From the NCBI GenBank assembly GCA_041753075.1, contig JBGSVE010000058.1:8489-72488 (forward strand): 64,000 nt of DNA, written 5' to 3'. Source of the stretch: UBA6163 sp041753075. Its GTDB lineage: Bacteria > Planctomycetota > Planctomycetia > Pirellulales > Pirellulaceae. Positions 1 through 7,953 of this stretch are shown here, one piece after another (position 1 is the first letter of the stretch; each line of letters opens with the position of its first letter). Under the pieces are notes generated by a model. It was not told the origin of the DNA. It saw only the letters and a program-made list of their open reading frames with translations, and did not search any database. The position numbers were made by a program, and so were the translations under genes.

Positions 1-1
1 G

Positions 2-235
2 GAAAACGACTCGCTCGCAAATTTTAAAGATCAATTGCGAGCAATGCGTTTGGTGCGGCGAATTAATCGCTGCGATCCTGAGACGACGCCCTGGGCCGAA
101 GGCGTGGAATTCTACGACTCCGAGATTGCGCCGTTTGCATCGCTGATCCATTCGCGCGCCCACAAATTCGCCAAAGAGTCACCCGCGTTAATCGTCAAGT
201 TCTTCAAGTCAAACATCAAGCCACCGCAACCTTAG
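2..235 (+). CDS. PHB-depolymerase-like esterase, C-terminal part (cut by window edge)
   Basis: The reading frame is open from base 2 and has no start in the window, so only the last 77 residues are present. They resemble the C-terminus of the complete esterase at 33448-34272: both have an INxC(D/E) block, a SLIHxxxHKF block and a LIVKFF tail. By family knowledge this is an exported alpha/beta-hydrolase of the LpqC/PHB-depolymerase type, and the conserved H in SLIH or HKF would lie near the catalytic His. The nucleophile is outside the window. Its stop overlaps the stop of the convergent AraC gene by 4 bp. Confidence 0.75.
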   Translation, partial: ENDSLANFKDQLRAMRLVRRINRCDPETTPWAEGVEFYDSEIAPFASLIHSRAHKFAKESPALIVKFFKSNIKPPQP

Positions 236-1086
236 CCTGTGCGGTGCTCGCCGGGCCGCTTGCCTGTCAATTTATTTACCACACGATAGAACGTGGTAAC
301 GTCATCAAAGCCACATTGAAAGGCAACCGACGTGATCTTGCGATCGGTACTGCGCAGCAATTCAATCGCGTGCCGCACGCGCAATTGATGCAGATGGGTA
401 AGCCAAGTTGTTCCGGTATACGCCTTGAAGCAGTCGGTGAAGTGTCGCCGCGACATCTGGCATGCCTTGGCAGCATCTTGTAACGTCACGGGCTCAAAAA
501 AGTGATGGTCAAGCCATGACACGTAAACGGCGATTGCGGGATCGACCCAGTGCGAATCCGCAGGCTCGTCTTTTGTGCTCCGATGGTCGCCTCCGGCAAA
601 TGCCAGTATCAACTCGGCGAACAACTCGATTGCCGCCGCAATGCAGGCAAGGTGGCTGCCGGGATGCGGCCGTCCGTCGAGAAACAACATCCGCCGGAGG
701 CGACTTTCAATCGCCAGCGGCAGCAACCGTTGGCCAAGATGCACGCCGCCACGAAGCCGGCCCAGCGAATCAGGCACCGACGCAAAATGTCGCGGTGACA
801 AACCCATGCCATACAGCGAAATCGGCCGCGTCCGATCATCGACAATATGGTGTTTCATCCCGGCGGGAATGATTACGCAATCGCCCGAATTGCAATCCTG
901 CTTTCCCCAATCGCCATCGATCCGCCCGCCGCCTTCGCGAATCCACAACACCTTGGGAAACCGGTGAACGGTTTGGGCCATCGAAAACGATTCATTGTGG
1001 CGACTTTCGAACACAACGTAACCGAATTCGTTGAGTTGATCGGCGACGGGCTGCGATCTTAAAACGCTGCTCTTGGCTTGGTTCAT
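232..1086 (-). CDS. AraC-family transcriptional regulator
   Basis: A 284-residue protein with an N-terminal cupin-like sensor region (about 20-130; the stretch CVIIPAGMKHHIV looks like the barrel core) and a C-terminal double helix-turn-helix (about 185-282; MSRRHFTDCFKAYTG in the first motif, FDDVTTFYRVVNKLTGKRPGEHR in the second, split here for reading). This is the usual arrangement of sugar-responsive AraC regulators. I start at the ATG at 1086 rather than the TTG one codon upstream. It is divergent from the DHDPS/Gfo/isomerase cassette, so it probably controls those genes in response to their substrate; this is inferred from position only. Confidence 0.88.
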   Translation of the reverse strand: MNQAKSSVLRSQPVADQLNEFGYVVFESRHNESFSMAQTVHRFPKVLWIREGGGRIDGDWGKQDCNSGDCVIIPAGMKHHIVDDRTRPISLYGMGLSPRHFASVPDSLGRLRGGVHLGQRLLPLAIESRLRRMLFLDGRPHPGSHLACIAAAIELFAELILAFAGGDHRSTKDEPADSHWVDPAIAVYVSWLDHHFFEPVTLQDAAKACQMSRRHFTDCFKAYTGTTWLTHLHQLRVRHAIELLRSTDRKITSVAFQCGFDDVTTFYRVVNKLTGKRPGEHRTG

Positions 1087-1208
1087 CAAGCCATTATGAA
1101 CGCGATTTTCCCGATTTGCAAATCAACGGTGCTCAATTCGCCACGCCAGCGCGGTGCGAACGACTTAAAATTTTAGCGTCGTTCTATTTTCGCCCCGGAC
1201 TGAAAACC

Positions 1209-2153
1209 TTGCAAACCCTCGCTCCCGTCCCGGTTCGACCGCGGCGCCACATCGTTGGTATGTCGGCGGTCCTGTTGCCCTTTTTGGATGATGCGGCAAC
1301 GATCGATTGGTCCGGTTTTCGTGACCATGTCGCCAGAACCGCCGACGCGGGGCTGACGCCGGCGGTCAACATGGACACCGGCTACGGCAATCTGCTTGAT
1401 GCGGCCACCAAGCAACGGGTCCTGAGCGAAGCGAGCAACGTTTTGGCTGGCCGCCCTTTTTTGGCCGGAGCGTTTGTCAAAGACCAACCCGGCTCGCCGT
1501 TTGACTTCGACGCCTATCGAGTTGAGATCGACTGTATCGCGGTCCACGGCGGCACGCCGATCATTTTTCAATCGTTTGGATTGACCGGGCAAAGCGACGA
1601 CGACATTGTCGCCAGCTATGGACAAATTGGTGACCACGCCGGCCAGTTTTATGGCTTTGAATTAGGCAAGATGTTTGCCCCGTTTGGCTCGATCTACAAC
1701 CTCGATGTGTTTCGCGGTATGTTGGAAATCGAGCAATGCCTCGGTGCCAAGCATTCTTCATTAGACCGAGGACTGGAATGGGAACGGTTGGCCATTCGCG
1801 ACGCCGTTCGACCTGATTTTCGCGTGCTCACGGGAAACGATTTGGCAATCGATATGGTGATGTATGGCAGCGACTACCTGCTGGGATTGAGCACGTTCGC
1901 ACCGGCGGAGTTTGCCAAGCGAGATGGCATGTGGGAGCGCGGTGACGCGGGCTTCTATGAACTTAATGATTTATTGCAATACCTCGGCTTCTTGGCATTT
2001 CGCAATCCCGTGCCCGCTTACAAACACAACGCCGCGCAGTTCCTCAAGCTGCGCCGCTGGATTGGAACCTCATTGACCCATCCTCACAGCGCCACGCGAC
2101 CTGACTCCGACGTGGCGCTTCTGCAGGACATCTTGGAACGACTAACCGCATGA
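1209..2153 (+). CDS. Dihydrodipicolinate synthase-like (class I aldolase) protein
   Basis: TIM-barrel protein of the DHDPS/N-acetylneuraminate lyase superfamily type. The N-terminal RPRRHIVGMSAVLLPF matches the first strand of that fold, followed by a GLTPAVNMDTGYGN block. The open frame extends upstream to a TTG at 1116, but that leaves only 29 bp to the divergent AraC start; the TTG at 1209 (GGA 9 bases upstream) leaves room for promoters and still keeps the first strand. ATG 1260 would cut into the conserved strand. The stop overlaps the next start as ATGA, so the genes are translationally coupled. Likely cleaves or forms a keto-acid or keto-sugar intermediate; substrate unknown. Confidence 0.78.
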   Translation: MQTLAPVPVRPRRHIVGMSAVLLPFLDDAATIDWSGFRDHVARTADAGLTPAVNMDTGYGNLLDAATKQRVLSEASNVLAGRPFLAGAFVKDQPGSPFDFDAYRVEIDCIAVHGGTPIIFQSFGLTGQSDDDIVASYGQIGDHAGQFYGFELGKMFAPFGSIYNLDVFRGMLEIEQCLGAKHSSLDRGLEWERLAIRDAVRPDFRVLTGNDLAIDMVMYGSDYLLGLSTFAPAEFAKRDGMWERGDAGFYELNDLLQYLGFLAFRNPVPAYKHNAAQFLKLRRWIGTSLTHPHSATRPDSDVALLQDILERLTA

Positions 2154-3313
2154 ATGAAACCACACTTCGGATCGCGATGAATGGCGTCACCGGACGCATG
2201 GGCACAAACCAACACTTCATCCGCTCGATTCTTGCCATCATCAAACAGGGCGGCGTGAAATTAACCAGCGGACAAACCGTGCAGGTCAAGCCGGTGCTGC
2301 TGGGGCGCAGCGAAGCGAAACTAAAACGGCTCGCCGAGGTCGTCGCACCATCACATATCGGTGTGCCGGTAGACTATTCGACCGACGTCGACGGCGTGAT
2401 CGCCGACTCCGCGACCGACATTGTTTTTGATGCTTCGGGGACGCTGCAACGCGCCGGCGTAATCGCCAAGGCGGTCGATGCGGGCAAGGCGATCTATTGT
2501 GAAAAGCCAATCGCGACCAGCGCCGACGAGGCGAATCGCTTGGCCGATCTTGTTGAAGCCGCCGGGGTCAAGAATGGCGTCGTGCAAGACAAACTTTGGC
2601 TACCGGGCGTTCGTAAGTTGCGAATGCTGCGTGACCAAGGTTTCTTCGGCGAAATTAAAAGCGTCCGCGCCGAGTTTGGCTATTGGGTTTTTTCAGGTCA
2701 CAGCGCCGACCAACCCGCCCAGCGACCCTCCTGGAATTATCGTCGCCAAGACGGCGGCGGTGTGATGATCGATATGTTCTGCCATTGGCAGTATTTGATC
2801 CAAGACCTATTCGGCCCAATCAGTCGTGTGCTCGCACATGCCACGATCGATCTGCCGGAGCGAATTGACGAATCCGGTGTGCCGTATCCCTGTACCGCGG
2901 ACGATTCAGCGTATGCTATTTTCGTTTTGAAAAATGGCATCACTTGCCAATTCAATAGCTCCTGGGCAACGCGAGTTCGCCGCGACGACTTATTGACTAT
3001 CCAAGTCGACGGCACCCACGGAACCGCCGTCGCCGGACTGCGCGAGTGTTGGATTCAAAGCCTGGCCGCCACCCCCAAGCCGATCTGGAATCCAGACATT
3101 GCCCAACCGATCAATTTCTATGAGAGTTGGCAGCAAATTCCGGCGGCGACCGAGTTTGATAATGCGTTCAAGATCCAGTGGGAATTGTTTATCAAGCATG
3201 TGATGGGCGAAGGTGAGTTTCCCTGGTCGCTGCGCAGTGGTGCGCTGGGTGTGGAATTGGCCGAGGCCGGTGAGGTTTCGGTTCGCGACGAGCGCTGGGT
3301 CGCACTGGCGTGA
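2150..3313 (+). CDS. Gfo/Idh/MocA-family NAD(P)-dependent oxidoreductase
   Basis: 387 residues. Rossmann N-terminus (about 5-130) with MNGVTGRMGTNQHF as the dinucleotide loop and the family hallmark CEKPIAT near residue 115. The C-terminal alpha/beta domain contains GGGVMIDMFCHW, where the conserved Asp and His of the family active site are found. Such enzymes oxidise or reduce sugars, inositols and their derivatives, often making 3-keto sugars. It lies between an aldolase-like and an isomerase-like gene, overlapping each by 4 bp (ATGA, then GTGA), which points to one pathway. The sugar cannot be read from the sequence. Confidence 0.9.
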   Translation: MNETTLRIAMNGVTGRMGTNQHFIRSILAIIKQGGVKLTSGQTVQVKPVLLGRSEAKLKRLAEVVAPSHIGVPVDYSTDVDGVIADSATDIVFDASGTLQRAGVIAKAVDAGKAIYCEKPIATSADEANRLADLVEAAGVKNGVVQDKLWLPGVRKLRMLRDQGFFGEIKSVRAEFGYWVFSGHSADQPAQRPSWNYRRQDGGGVMIDMFCHWQYLIQDLFGPISRVLAHATIDLPERIDESGVPYPCTADDSAYAIFVLKNGITCQFNSSWATRVRRDDLLTIQVDGTHGTAVAGLRECWIQSLAATPKPIWNPDIAQPINFYESWQQIPAATEFDNAFKIQWELFIKHVMGEGEFPWSLRSGALGVELAEAGEVSVRDERWVALA

Positions 3314-4128
3314 GCGATCTATCAAGACTGGCGATCCATACGATTACCACCAAGCCTTGGAACCTCGAGCAAGCGTGTGAACAGTATGCCGGTCGCGGTG
3401 TGCCGGGCATCAGCGTTTGGATCGAAGCCATACAGAATCGCCGGCCCCAGGATGTCAGACATTTGCTCGATAGTGCGGGCCTGAAAGTACCCGCACTGGT
3501 TCGAGGCGGTTTCTTTTGTGATCCGAGCGAAGTTGCGCAACGAGCCAAGATCGAGCACAATCGACAACTGATTGAAACTGCGGCAATTCTTGGTGCCGAA
3601 ATGATCGTGTTGGTTGTTGGCGCGGTGCCGGGACCGGCTTTGGCGACTCAGCGCCGCTGGGTCCAGGAAGCGATTGAGCAACTGGTGCCGATGGCAACAT
3701 CGCACGGTGTCAAACTTGCGATTGAACCCTTGCATCCGATGTATTCAGGCGACCGCAGTTGCATTAACCGACTTTCGCAAGCGCGATCGATTTGCACCGC
3801 GATCAATGATCCCTGGGTTGGCGTCGCTGTCGATGTTTATCACGTGTGGTGGGATGACGAGTTGGAGAATGAAATTCGCTTGATTGGCGAGCGAAATGAA
3901 TTGTTCGCATTTCATTTATGTGATTGGCGGGTGCCGACTCGCGACATGTTCAATGATCGCGCGGTGATGGGCGATGGTTGTATCGACCTAGCGTCAATTC
4001 GCAAACAAATTCACCAAGCCGGTTTTCACGGTTGGGAAGAGGTCGAGATTTTTTCCGACGAGCACTGGGCACGCGACCCAGGTCAGTTTCTTGACCTCAT
4101 CATTAGTCGCTACGAGTGTCTACAATGA
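3310..4128 (+). CDS. Sugar phosphate isomerase/epimerase-like TIM-barrel protein
   Basis: 272 residues with the AP-endonuclease-2 / xylose-isomerase-like barrel. Candidate metal ligands sit in the usual order: E in AIEPLHPMY, D and H in VDVYHVWWDD, H in FHLCDW and E in WEEVEIF. The GTG start overlaps the upstream stop by 4 bp, making it the third gene of the cassette. The family includes inosose dehydratases, tagatose epimerases and 3-keto-glycoside-processing enzymes, so a role in isomerising or dehydrating the product of the neighbouring dehydrogenase is reasonable. A strong terminator follows at 4171. Confidence 0.87.
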   Translation: MSDLSRLAIHTITTKPWNLEQACEQYAGRGVPGISVWIEAIQNRRPQDVRHLLDSAGLKVPALVRGGFFCDPSEVAQRAKIEHNRQLIETAAILGAEMIVLVVGAVPGPALATQRRWVQEAIEQLVPMATSHGVKLAIEPLHPMYSGDRSCINRLSQARSICTAINDPWVGVAVDVYHVWWDDELENEIRLIGERNELFAFHLCDWRVPTRDMFNDRAVMGDGCIDLASIRKQIHQAGFHGWEEVEIFSDEHWARDPGQFLDLIISRYECLQ

Positions 4129-4170
4129 ACCCCTGCTGAAATCGGAACTTGCCGCCGCACTGGCCAATAA

Positions 4171-4198
4171 AAAACCACGCCGTCGCCGGCGTGGTTTT
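4171..4198. terminator. Bidirectional Rho-independent terminator
   Basis: Perfect 12-bp stem AAAACCACGCCG / CGGCGTGGTTTT with a 4-base TCGC loop. It has A-tracts on one side and T-tracts on the other, so it can work in both directions. It lies between two convergent units and would end both the sugar cassette (+) and the HlyD/M50/DUF3467 operon (-). Confidence 0.9.
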
Positions 4199-4222
4199 TC
4201 GATTTGTGGTTCGCGTTTGAAA

Positions 4223-4609
4223 CTAGCTGTTCTTGTTCTGTTGTTGACCAAGACCGGGACGAACTCGCTTGTTGATGTCGGTTTCCAACACGCCAAAAAC
4301 GGCTTCGTGGCGAGCGACTGACATTTGCAGTGCTGCCAACAATCGCTTGGCGGTAAAGAAATTGACGATGATCCGTTGCTTTACTTGAATCGGATCCTTG
4401 GGAATGCCGATGGGCTGAGGATTGAGCCCAAAGTCAACGATCAATTCTTCGGGCGAGCCGGTTACGCGACAAAAGTTCGCGTAGGTTGCAAATGCACCCT
4501 CGTCATTGACTTGAACCTGCATCGGCTGCTGAGCCTGTGGCTCCGCCGCCGGCGCATCAGCCGCAGGAGTCGGGGTCATTGTCGGTTCACTGGTAGTCGA
4601 TTCTGCCAT
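4223..4609 (-). CDS. DUF3467 family protein
   Basis: 128 residues: a low-complexity Ala/Pro/Gln N-terminus (about 1-38) followed by the DUF3467 core, with YANFCRVTGSPEELIVDFG and QRIIVNFFTAKRLLAAL. The family is small and of unknown function. A GTG 15 bases upstream is open, but the ATG at 4609 has a GGAG 9 bases before it and is preferred. It is the last gene of the minus-strand HlyD/M50 run, 68 bp behind it. Cytoplasmic; no signal or membrane segment. Confidence 0.85.
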   Translation of the reverse strand: MAESTTSEPTMTPTPAADAPAAEPQAQQPMQVQVNDEGAFATYANFCRVTGSPEELIVDFGLNPQPIGIPKDPIQVKQRIIVNFFTAKRLLAALQMSVARHEAVFGVLETDINKRVRPGLGQQQNKNS

Positions 4610-4677
4610 CTCACTAATCTCCACGGGAAGGGGTCAAAACGAAAAGTTTATAACCATAACGCTACGCTGCGTCACGA

Positions 4678-6912
4678 TCAAAATTCAAAATTGAAGGTTT
4701 GGGCAATGATTCGCCAAAGTCGCTGGCCCAATGACATTGGGTCAACGTAAACTTTTGCCGAACCGCGATAACCGGGTCGCAGCGGCGTATCAACATCGGC
4801 AAGCGGCACACGGGCTTGGTAGGAAACGCTGCGCGGCTTGACCTGTCCCGTCGTTGGATCGACTTCGGTCTGGAGGTCGCCGCCGGATTGGCTGGCCATC
4901 GACGAGGAAGCATTTTTCAGCTCGGCCTCGGACTTTTCAAACACCTTGCCGCGAAAGGTTCCCATGCGGTTAGCGTCCAGCTTGAGATCAACCTCTTGGC
5001 CAACGCGCACCAATTGCACGTCACCTTGGTCGATGACCAGAACGGCTTCGAGATCCGTTGCCGAACCGATTTCGCACAGCAGGTCTTCAGGGCTTAGCAG
5101 TGCACCGCGATTGCATTGTTCGAGCGGCGACCCTGTCCAACCGGGCAAGCGTCCGTCGTCACCCGGTTGAGCTTGCTTGTCCGGCGGCGGCATCACAATG
5201 CCCTCGCGCTCGGCGCGGACGACCAATCGATCGACCTCTTCTTGTGTCTTATTCTTCATTTGCTGAATCGAAGCGATCAACTCGGTTTGAGTTTCGAGTT
5301 GCGCCTTGACCGAATCGTCGCCACGCGAACGCAAGGAAAGATTTCGCATTCGGACTTCGGCTTGGCGGTATTCGCCATCAAGCTCGATCAAGCGGATGTC
5401 CAAGTCAGGATTCATCAGCCGCGCCAACTCGTCGCCTTCGCGGACCCACGTTCCCGGCTTAATCGTGTCGACGATTTGGCCGGGCACACCGGCGTATACC
5501 GATCCGGCACTGGCAGGACGAATCTCAAACGCACAATCGATGTGATGCGGCAATGGGATGTAACAGACGGCGGTGACCACAGCCGCCAAGATTCCCAGAC
5601 TGGTCAACAATCGCCCTCGTTTCACTTTTTGCAATCTCCCCGGCGTACGAATGAATTTATAAGTCTGCTTGATTGGTTGAGCGATCATCCCGGCCAGACC
5701 GGCGATCGCGATCATCCGACCAAGCGTCTGCAGCCCGTGCAATTCCAACACTTTGGTGATAAACCAACAAATCGAAAACACCACGACCCAGCGGTAAATC
5801 ACGCTGGCGATCGTGAACAGAGCGAACAGAAAACGTCGGCGCTGCGGCAAAAACGGATCGTCTTGAAGTTCCAACCCCAGGCAAGTCGTTTGAAACCAAC
5901 GCTTAAGCACTTCGGTGCTCTTTTGCCGCAGGTTTGGGATCTCCAACCAATCCATCAGGATGTAGTAACCGTCAAACCGCAACAACGGATTGCCGTTGAC
6001 CACCACGGTGCTGACCAAATTCAAGAACATCATGTTCAAGCACAGGTCATTGAGCAGCCCCGGTTCGCTGTAATACCACACGAACGCCGCCAGCGATGCC
6101 AGAATCAACTCGACATAAATCCCCCCGGCACCGATCCAGACACGTTGCCACTTATTGGGCAACATCCATGAGTCCGAAACGTTGCAATACAAGCAGGGCG
6201 TGAAAACCAATAGCATGAATCCCAATTCATGACACTCGCCACCGAACTTTTTACAACTGAGCCCGTGTCCGAATTCGTGCAAGACTTTGACCAAAGCCAT
6301 CGTGACTGCAAGGTAAATCCAACGATCGGCGGCAAAGAATTGTTGAAACGTTGGTAGACGTGAATAGACCGTCTCGTATTGTGAACCGAGCAGCATTGCC
6401 GCCGCAGCCCACAAAAACATAAACCCTATCAATGCCGGTACAGTGAATACCCAACCAAACCACGGCAGCATCGCGTTGAGCAGCCGTTCGGGGTCAAAGC
6501 CACGGAAGCGAATCGCAAAGATATTGGTAAATTTGCCCAGCAACTCTTTGCGTTTCTTGGAGATTCCGCGAGTGCGAAGCGCCTTACCCTGGCCGGGAGC
6601 GTTGCTGATTACCAACCCACTGCGGTGCAACATGCCGATAAACTGTTGCAGATCGCCAAACGTGATCTTTTGCGGGGCAAATCGTTGCTCGAATCCGTCT
6701 TTGACCTGCTGCAGACTGACGTGTCCGTCGAGCGTTCCGAGGATGTAATACTCTTCGTCATGAAAACGAAAATACTGCAAACCAACCGGTTCTTTAACGA
6801 CCCAGTAACCCGTTCCCTGGTAACGGTGCCGGCTGGCGGTCAAGTCAGGACGTTTGCGAACCGTAAGCGGTCGCGACGAGCTGCTGATCAGTGATTCGGC
6901 GAGCGTTGCCAT
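4678..6912 (-). CDS. PqqD-like / M50 site-2-protease-like / HlyD fusion membrane protein
   Basis: 744 residues. About 25-105 resembles the PqqD winged-helix peptide-binding fold (EEYYILGTLDGHVSLQQV). Residues 150-420 are polytopic and carry the M50 zinc motif HEFGH (212-216) and the second motif NPLLRFDGYY (308-317). A further membrane helix near 430-450 is followed by a biotinyl-lipoyl/HlyD-like barrel (about 455-735) with a coiled coil and the RVPLADVDTPLRPGYRG end typical of membrane-fusion proteins. The combination suggests an inner-membrane protein that binds or cleaves a substrate and reaches into the envelope. It starts 5 bp after the stop of the upstream HlyD gene. Function is not established; no ABC ATPase is adjacent. 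Confidence 0.88.
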   Translation of the reverse strand: MATLAESLISSSSRPLTVRKRPDLTASRHRYQGTGYWVVKEPVGLQYFRFHDEEYYILGTLDGHVSLQQVKDGFEQRFAPQKITFGDLQQFIGMLHRSGLVISNAPGQGKALRTRGISKKRKELLGKFTNIFAIRFRGFDPERLLNAMLPWFGWVFTVPALIGFMFLWAAAAMLLGSQYETVYSRLPTFQQFFAADRWIYLAVTMALVKVLHEFGHGLSCKKFGGECHELGFMLLVFTPCLYCNVSDSWMLPNKWQRVWIGAGGIYVELILASLAAFVWYYSEPGLLNDLCLNMMFLNLVSTVVVNGNPLLRFDGYYILMDWLEIPNLRQKSTEVLKRWFQTTCLGLELQDDPFLPQRRRFLFALFTIASVIYRWVVVFSICWFITKVLELHGLQTLGRMIAIAGLAGMIAQPIKQTYKFIRTPGRLQKVKRGRLLTSLGILAAVVTAVCYIPLPHHIDCAFEIRPASAGSVYAGVPGQIVDTIKPGTWVREGDELARLMNPDLDIRLIELDGEYRQAEVRMRNLSLRSRGDDSVKAQLETQTELIASIQQMKNKTQEEVDRLVVRAEREGIVMPPPDKQAQPGDDGRLPGWTGSPLEQCNRGALLSPEDLLCEIGSATDLEAVLVIDQGDVQLVRVGQEVDLKLDANRMGTFRGKVFEKSEAELKNASSSMASQSGGDLQTEVDPTTGQVKPRSVSYQARVPLADVDTPLRPGYRGSAKVYVDPMSLGQRLWRIIAQTFNFEF

Positions 6913-6917
6913 GGACC

Positions 6918-7940
6918 CTAGTTCATTCGACTTTGTGGAAACACGGTAATGTCTGCTTCCATACCTGGTTTAATCAACCAGTCATCATTGACTCGTTCAT
7001 TGGCGACTTCGACCCAAATCCGATAACGGTTGTTCAAGTCGATTTCGCTACTCACAAAACCGATCGTCGCGTCCAAGCGAATCGCTTGCGTCACGTCAGC
7101 ACCGGCGCGATCGGAATTGGCATAAATCAAGACCTTTGCGGGTGTGCCGCGTGTGATCTGACCGGGAAATCGCAACGCGTCGATGTCGCCCTCGATGCGG
7201 AGTTTATCAAGCTGAACAAGTTGCAGCACCGGAGAACCGGCTTGAACCCATTCGCCCAATTGTGCGATGCGTGATTCGACGTAGCCGCCAAACGGTGCCA
7301 CGATGCGGCGGCGACCAAGTTCCATTTCGGCGAGCTCGCGCTCGGTTCGCTTGCCGACGAACTGGACCTTGGCGATCTTCTGTTGGCCCTCGGCTAATTC
7401 AATTCGCAACTTGGCAGTTTCGGCCTCAAGGATTTTCTTTTCCATTTCCCAATACGGTGTGGCACCCTCGCGGCGCAATTCCTTATACGCTTCGGCTTCG
7501 GCGTTGGCAGACCGTTCGGTGTTCACTGCATTGCGAATGTTCACGTCATCGATCGCATTCAACTCGGCTTCTCGCTCTTCGGCTTTCTTCAGTTCAACAT
7601 TCAGCAGCGATTGCGAATCGTCGACGATGGCCAATAGGTCACCAGGTGACACCGTTGAGCCTTCGACGATCTTGAGTTCGGTGATGCGTCCTTCGGTTTC
7701 GGCGGGCACACGAACGTTTTGAATGAACTTGACCATGCAATTGTCCGCGCGCAGCGATCGCTCGCTGTTTGACGAAGCCGGAGCGATCAGCCCAGAAGAA
7801 CTTGGCTGCACGCCCTGCCGTGAACCATCTTGTGCGTGAGCCAACACGACCAACGACAACACTGCGGGCACGGCACACACGGCCAACAATCGTCGGCGCG
7901 ATTGCGTTTGTGTGGGTCGCTGAGAAGATTGGCGCATCAC
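6918..7940 (-). CDS. HlyD-family periplasmic adaptor (membrane fusion protein)
   Basis: 340 residues. A basic N-terminus with a hydrophobic signal/anchor (about 17-36), then a lipoyl half-motif (RVPAETEGRITELKIVEGSTVSPGDLL), a long coiled coil (about 110-210) and the second half-motif RRRIVAPFGGYVES, followed by a beta-barrel ending in LIKPGMEADITVFP. This is the classic adaptor layout used by tripartite export systems. It lies 5 bp from the M50/HlyD gene and 13 bp from the GAF-HlyD gene, so the three are co-transcribed and probably form one envelope complex. Confidence 0.9.
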   Translation of the reverse strand: MMRQSSQRPTQTQSRRRLLAVCAVPAVLSLVVLAHAQDGSRQGVQPSSSGLIAPASSNSERSLRADNCMVKFIQNVRVPAETEGRITELKIVEGSTVSPGDLLAIVDDSQSLLNVELKKAEEREAELNAIDDVNIRNAVNTERSANAEAEAYKELRREGATPYWEMEKKILEAETAKLRIELAEGQQKIAKVQFVGKRTERELAEMELGRRRIVAPFGGYVESRIAQLGEWVQAGSPVLQLVQLDKLRIEGDIDALRFPGQITRGTPAKVLIYANSDRAGADVTQAIRLDATIGFVSSEIDLNNRYRIWVEVANERVNDDWLIKPGMEADITVFPQSRMN

Positions 7941-7953
7941 GATTCGTTATCCC

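Noticed and set aside
5116..6171. 351-codon plus-strand open frame opposite the M50/HlyD gene
   Set aside because: Composition is His/Gln/Arg-rich, no ribosome site and no motif; the minus frame carries clear domains.
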